From Geosiphon pyriformis (lineage: Eukaryota > Glomeromycota > Glomeromycetes > Archaeosporales > Geosiphonaceae), in the NCBI GenBank assembly GCA_016748015.1, contig JAAOMT010000003.1, positions 1,372,147 to 1,436,146 of the forward strand: a stretch of 64,000 bases of DNA, given 5' to 3'. Below the pieces are notes generated by a model. That model saw nothing but the letters and a program-made list of their open reading frames with translations. It was not told the DNA's origin and did not search any database. The position numbers and the translations under genes are program-made. This document shows, piece by piece, positions 58,426-64,000 of the stretch. Every line of letters begins with the position of its first letter. The stretch's first letter is position 1.

Positions 58426-59883
58426 TTAGTATACTAAGATAGGATCAAATGAGGGATATGAATCGAAGCAACTTCCCATAAGGACGTTAAGGTAGGGGCC
58501 GTTATTTGATTCATAACGTGATAAAGAGTACTGGTTTATACATTCCTAAAAATAAAATCAATGGTTTTTCAATTCCTTGCTGATATCCAAAATACAAAAA
58601 TCTCGAGACTTTTTGCAGATAGCTAACCTGACTCTCCTCTGTATACGACTCGCCTTCCGTAATAATAGTTGGACCTTCACATTGATAAACCTCAGACGTT
58701 GGACAATCACAAGAACTATCTATCCAATATTCGGTTTTTTGATGAAAGTACTCATCATACACGTTTCTCGATATGCGAGGAATATAGTCGTCCCTGTGAG
58801 TGAACCTATAGAATCTGATATTTTCTCCAAGATTATTCAAAGTTTTTGCGAAATTTCGATCTCCAATATGGGGTTGTCCAAATGTGACTACACTTATAAT
58901 GGAGGTTGACGCAGTTCGTTGATATAATTGGAGGAAATCAAGTATGAGAAATGTCGCATGAACTAATTCAAGAAATTGTTTAGCTTATATATTATTACTA
59001 TATATAAAAAGAAATCAAGTGCATAGAATTATTTCGATTTACCGCCTCCTATGCCATGACCGACAGCCGTGATTTTGTATATATGATTTTGTGTTATGGT
59101 CTCAAAGAGCCAATTGGCGATATCATTATTAGTTGCAAGATACTGTTGATAAAAGTTATCATCCACCTTTACACCAGGATATCGCTGTAATGGAGTCATG
59201 GTATTTCTTTTGCCAGACCAATAAGAGGGGTTATCTGCTTTATCACCCTTTACTCTGACAATTATTTCACCATTTTCCAATATTATATCAGCTAAGAAAT
59301 TTGGAGAATTAAATTAGTTTTTGAGATTGAAAATATTCAATAAACTTTATGCACTCCTTAAAAATTTACCAAATACTCCTCGAGCAAACTCTCTCATAAA
59401 TTCAGGACAATATGCTCGCATAGCATGCCATGCATATTTTTGATGACGCCTCAAAAATTCTTCATTTGTTATTTTTAATTTTATACCAGTGCTGCTTTTG
59501 ACTTCTAAAGTTACATTTTCTTTTTTACCATCGACTAACCCTAATTTTCCTGTCGAACTGTATTGAGGATTTAGAACAGCTGTAACAGCCGATTTATTCT
59601 CACATTCTAAGGAATCATAACCATTTCTATTAACACAATTTCCAGACTTCAAGTTTGGTTCATTCTTTTCCACCGAGAAATATCTTGGTTTTTCTTTAAG
59701 GCTGACCAGTCTAATTCCAATCCAGACACATAAGGCAACAAGAGTGAAAATCAAAAGCATCAAATACCCACGAACTGATCTTTTCTTTGACCTGGGTTTT
59801 CGAAGTTGATTATTATGATCATAAAAAGTTGCTTCAACACGAGAATCAATCAAAGGTTCCTTTTCGTTAAGATTTTGCTTCAT
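58426..59883 (-). CDS. class-3 lipase-like membrane protein E (Ser and His both replaced)
   Basis: Four exons, 59370-59883, 59043-59291, 58628-58962 and 58426-58545, give 405 residues. A basic cytosolic tail (RKPRSKKRS) precedes the signal anchor YLMLLIFTLVALCVWIGI, so the rest should face the lumen or outside. It has the longest stem. The pre-domain block is KYAWHAMRAYC. The oxyanion-side strand is VRVKGDKADNPSYW. The elbow is VGHGIGG with GGC (Gly) at 59053-59055. The Asp is in THRDDYIPRIS. The last exon reads SNNGPYLN, with AAT (Asn) at 58504-58506 in place of the His. The cysteines WIDSSCDC and ECINQY are kept. A TATATATA run lies about 40 nt upstream of the start and may be a TATA element. 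Confidence 0.87.
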
Positions 59884-61760
59884 TTTGAGTTTTAACGTGT
59901 AAAAGACGTAGGGCTTGATATATATATAAAATGATTTTTATGCCTCAGATCGTATGTGTTTTTGTTTATTAGAACTCGAATAAAGACATTCTCATTAACA
60001 AAGAGACAAAAATTTTCCCAGTCCAAAGAGGTCTTAGATTGTGTCCAAGCACACCAAATACAGCAAAATTAAGAGTAAATGAAATTTCAGCCAAGTGGTA
60101 AGCCTTTTTTGTCAAGTATGTAAACGATAAGCTCATACCCATGCAAAGAATGAGATTATCATTTTAAATAATCAAAAATCATACCTGTTATAGCCTCATT
60201 CCAAAAACCACAGAAAAGGAAATACAAACGCGAATTTCATAGATGTGACGTTAATTTGGTTTTTTTCATTTTGCCATCATCACATCGTTGATTTGATTGA
60301 AAACATGTATTTGGTAAAATCCAGAATCTAAATTTCTTGCAATAAAGTTTATAAAAATTTTATCATTTCTATATTAGCACAAATTGGCAACAAAATAATT
60401 TTTGGAAATCTTATCAGTGATCTCTTTTGTTCAAATTCTTGTTGAGAGTTTACTACATATATTAAAGCCCTAAACACTCGAGAAAAGTATATATTGATAT
60501 CAAAGGTTAGCATTCAGCCGGTATTTTTGACCTTGGGAAATCAAATTGCATCCAAAAATGAAAAAAACTGCACGGATTTAATATAGAACCTTTTCATGTT
60601 GAAGAAATATTTGATAAAATGGTGAATAGTCAAATAAGCATTCGTTAATAAATAATGGTTTCACCATTTACGAGCAAAATTAGTTGAAATCATCTTCCGT
60701 CTTTAAAACATGTCCAAGAAAAAAATAACTAGATCATAACGAAGCAAAATAAAATAAAATAGCACACTAAAATATTGAAATGCTTTTCATCTTCTAAAAA
60801 GAGTTTTTCATTATTCCAAAATTTATTTCTCCTGCTACACTATCCTTCCAAATCTCGGTATTTCTTGTCGTTTCTAATGCAATTAAACCCGAAGAGAAAA
60901 TCCTATGCCTTTTTTTCTGAAATTGTTTATAAATTGGTGACAATATTCTGCATATGGACTTGAATTTTTCAATTGGAATGGGAAAAGTGGTAATTAATTA
61001 GAATAAAATATACTCTGGCAGAACCGTATATCCGCATTATAATCTCACTACAATTTTACTTGCTAAACCCATTGAACAGAAGCACGCCTTTTGTTAAAAA
61101 ACTTCCGAAAATTTAGCAGAGAAAATTGCAAAAAAAAATTCTCGGAAAGCAGGACTTTGCAGCATATTAAACCAACGAAAATTCGTGTACTCCCAAAAAA
61201 AATGTAAGATTTGCGAAACAGGGTGACTGCCTGAAAGAAAAAGATTTTTTTCCGCAGGCATTTACGATGAAGTGTCCTTTTTAAATATCAAATTATAGCC
61301 AGCATCATTAAAGAAGAAATCTTAACAATGTGTAAAGATTTTAGTGTTCCCTTACACTAACTTTTGAGTCTGACAATTTGGTCTTTCAAAACAAAAAAGA
61401 TACAGTTGCTTATTACATATTTGTGTAGTTTACGCTCTGCTATAAATAAAATTGGATGAAATTTAAATCAGGTGAACAAATATTATGCTTAAAGCATTTT
61501 CAAAGTTATTTATACGATGAATAATTGAAAAAAAGAGATGCTTAGCTTTTGGGTAACTTATTCTTAGGACTAAATAAATGTCTGCAAAGGAGATGGAGGT
61601 AGTTTAGTTTAAAGCATATCGGCATTTCTTATAAAAATATCGTATTTGCAATGTTCGAATAACATAGTGGGCTTAAAAGTTTAGGACAAGTAAATTCTTG
61701 AATCAAGATTATTGGAAATACTTATGAGTCTTGGAGTTTGGATTTTAATGTTTTTTCTGT
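59884..61760. other. intergenic, no gene recognised
   Basis: About 1.9 kb between lipase-like gene E and the histidine kinase 3' end. Short frames such as 60775-60963 (+) show no family features or splice logic. AT content is high but not as skewed as in the 48-51 kb island. Confidence 0.5.
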
Positions 61761-64000
61761 TCAGCTCTCGCCAAGCCATTGAATTAGCTTGCTCTTAAGT
61801 TGTAGAAGTTTTAAAGGTTTCGTGAGATAATCACTCATCCCGCTTTCCAAGCATTTATCACGTGTGCCCTTAGCAGCAGAAGCTGTCAATGCAATAATTG
61901 GGATCTCAGATTGAGGTGGCTTCATGCCACGAATAGCTCTGGATGCATCAAATCCTGACATAACCGGCTACAAAAAATATATATAATATTATTTTATGCA
62001 AAGTGGAGAAAATGGTTTACTATACCAATTAATTTCAAATTACCATAGCACAGTCCATTAGGATCAAGGATATTCTGGTTTTAGGTGTGGAGACATCTGA
62101 GTCAATGGAATCTCCAATTTCCCCTTGAACAATGTCAATTGCTTCTTGACCATTAGTGGCGGATAAGGATTGGTATCCCAGTTTGGTAAGCTGATGTAGA
62201 ATTACCTAAACAAGAGACCAAAATATGGTCAAACCTATGCTTAGCAAGATAAAGAAAATTCTGTTTTACTGACCTTCATATTAATTGGATTATCCTCCTG
62301 ACAACGGAAATTTATTTTCAAAAGTTACACTCAAGCTTGTAGTATCAAAAAAATCCATTAAATGTTAAGAGAAAATTAAATACCACGCATAATATACACT
62401 TCGATTGTGAGACTGCTCGAGTTCGGGATTTTTTTGATGATTCAGATTGTGATGAGCCATTAATGTCACTCGATGCGGATCTCTTACTCGGTAGCCTTGA
62501 GGAATTTGGTTTTTGTAACTTCGCTGTTAACTCCTCTTCCGGCGAAATATTAATTGCTGATACAGGCAATGCTTCCTGTATCATTTCAATATCAGGCTCA
62601 ATGCTAACATCCGAGCTTCTAATTATCGTAGACTCCTGATCAGTAGAAAGCGTTGGTCGATTGTGATAATCATAATCCTCAACTCGAAATCGATTAATTG
62701 ATAAACCGACTGTTGGTTTAGGTTCATCCATTTTGGCAGAATTAAATATTTCCTTATCACACAAACAATCCAATAATCGTTGCCGCATTACAGGCTTGCA
62801 AAGTGCTGCGGTATGTCCACCAATCTTTCGAATTAGTTCCTTGCCTAAGGCGCGACCTCCAGCAGACCAAAAGACTAATAAACCAATCGCCAATTTATCT
62901 TCACAAATAGATTGTAATTCTTTCGCAGCTTTCAATACTTGTTCGGTGTTTTTAGAGGATACATTAAAGAAAACCAAATCCCATGGTGGGCTGTGATACT
63001 GATCCCGCCAAGCTTTTGATGCCATCACAGCTTTGGAACAATCCTCAAATGCCTCTACTTTATCAACGTTTGGATTAAGCATCGCTACCATAGCGGATCG
63101 AGATACTGCCACCGTGTCTATAACCATGACCCTCCTCAATTTTATTTTGCTGGGTAAAACAAACATTGGCTCACCATTTGCCAGTTGATGAAGGGATTTT
63201 AGCGGCGTTGCCTTAAGGGTAAGGGGTTCAATATTCCAGGTAAACCAGAACCGACTACCTTTATTTAATTCACTCTGAACCCCTAAATCACCTCCATTAA
63301 TGGAGACTAAATGTTTGCAGATAGATAGACCTAAACCGGTACCATCTTGGCGTCTAGTCATTGAAGGGTCACCTTGTGAAAAGCTATCCCAAATATCTTT
63401 GATAAAGACTGGATCAATTCTACAAAAAATTACAGTTTTATAAGTTTTTGTTATAAAAAGCCGATATAAAACTTCAACACCTTACCCGATGCCTGTATCA
63501 GTCAATTCAATAAGTAAGCTTCCTGTTTTATGAGTATTCGGCTCACTATACAGCTCTGTTTCTGTGTTTTGGACATCGATTGAAGAAATTTTAAGTACGA
63601 TCTCCCCAGAATCGGTGAACTTCAGCCTGAAAATTCTCGTTAGCTTTTAACAAAAAATTGCAATCTTTAATTGAAAATCCAAGATAACTTACGAGTTTGA
63701 TAATAAATTCATTAGAATTTGTTGCAATCTGCGAATTTAAAAACTCGAGTATTTAAAATGTCATTCTATATTCATTTCTATGAAATAAATTTAATGACAT
63801 TTTTATTTACCTTTCAGGATCAGATTTCACATATTTTGGCAACTCAGTTGGATCAAAGATGAGAACCAATTCAATCTGTTTCGTGCCAGCTCGTTCGCCA
63901 AATATTTCTATTGTTTTCTCCACAAGGTCAAATAAATCAAAGGTTCGACAGGCCAGCGTAATTTTTTGCGCTTCAAGCTTTGCCGCGTCCAAAATGTCAT
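61761..64000 (-). CDS. hybrid histidine kinase, 3' part (5' end beyond the window)
   Basis: Exons seen: 63811-64000 (runs off the edge), 63693-63728, 63486-63626, 62384-63419, 62274-62297, 62044-62205, 61761-61967. The visible protein starts just after the H-box (DILDAAKLEAQKI) and continues through the N-box (LQQILMNLLSNSLKFTDSG), G1 (LTDTGIGID), F (FSQGDPS) and G2 (DGTGLGLSICKHLV) boxes. Next comes a degenerate receiver-like domain (RRVMVIDTVAVSRS ... DLVFFNVSS) with Asn where the phosphoacceptor Asp belongs. After a Ser/Lys-rich linker there is a canonical receiver: ILCVEDNPINMK, the phosphoacceptor in LILMDCAMPVMSG, and LTKP. Exon 62274-62297 is a 24-nt micro-exon coding EDNPINMK. The phosphorylated His and the sensor are outside the window. 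Confidence 0.92.

Noticed and set aside
38456-59055. Serine loss in lipase-like genes as a sequencing error
   Set aside because: Four separate loci each show a clean Gly codon within intact frames and conserved flanks; independent errors at the same codon are not credible.

Overview
The window is nuclear DNA from a filamentous or early-diverging fungus. It is very AT-rich, and most genes carry several short introns (about 45-150 nt, GT-AG with occasional GC-AG) on both strands. The gene set is fungal: a mitochondrial H protein, OMA1, COQ8, the tRNA ribosyl-phosphate transferase RIT1, a membrane-anchored GH5 exo-glucanase, a hybrid histidine kinase, and CENP-B/pogo-type DNA transposons. The AT content, intron style and transposon style would fit Mucoromycota/Glomeromycotina, but that placement is inference and I cannot name a species.

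Layout. 1-2.7 kb: gene-free AT-rich island with a 23-bp tandem repeat at the left edge. 2.7-4.3 kb: deoxyhypusine synthase (+). 5.0-7.3 kb: pogo/Tigger-like transposon copy 1. 7.3-8.8 kb: MPPED-type metallophosphoesterase (-). 9.5-16.2 kb: giant nucleoporin NUP192/NUP205 (-). 17.7-18.6 kb: NMNAT-like gene with a frameshift (+). 18.9-19.2 kb: small membrane protein (-). 19.4-21.2 kb: cytochrome-b5-reductase-like protein with an N-terminal Cys motif (+). 21.3-23.4 kb: NUDCD1-like (+). 23.6-25.0 kb: OMA1 (-). 25.9-26.6 kb: glycine cleavage H protein (+). 28.2-30.6 kb: RIT1 (+). 30.9-31.4 kb: acidic hypothetical protein (+). 31.8-40.8 kb: three lipase-3-like genes (A, B, C) around transposon copy 2. 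41.9-42.6 kb: small probably mitochondrial protein (+). 43.8-45.7 kb: GH5 (-). 47.2-48.1 kb: Nudix hydrolase (+). 48.1-52.2 kb: AT-rich, repeat-like stretch. 52.2-53.6 kb: lipase-like D (+). 54.9-57.3 kb: COQ8 (-). 58.4-59.9 kb: lipase-like E (-). 61.8 kb to the right edge: hybrid histidine kinase (-), 5' part missing.

The most striking thing is the five-member family of membrane-anchored class-3-lipase-like proteins. They share gene structure, cysteine pattern and fold motifs. Only member A keeps the nucleophile serine in the GxSxG elbow. Members B, C, D and E all have glycine there, and C and E have also replaced the catalytic histidine with asparagine. The catalytic Asp position, the cysteines and open reading frames are kept. 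This looks like a locally expanded family of pseudo-lipases rather than random decay.

Gene models were built by hand: exon joins were chosen from splice sites, reading phase and family conservation, and summed exon lengths were checked for divisibility by three. The housekeeping genes do not form an operon-like pathway. Several act in mitochondria (OMA1, GcvH, COQ8, probably the 41.9-kb gene), and the lipase and GH5 genes form a loose surface/secretory neighbourhood in the right half.
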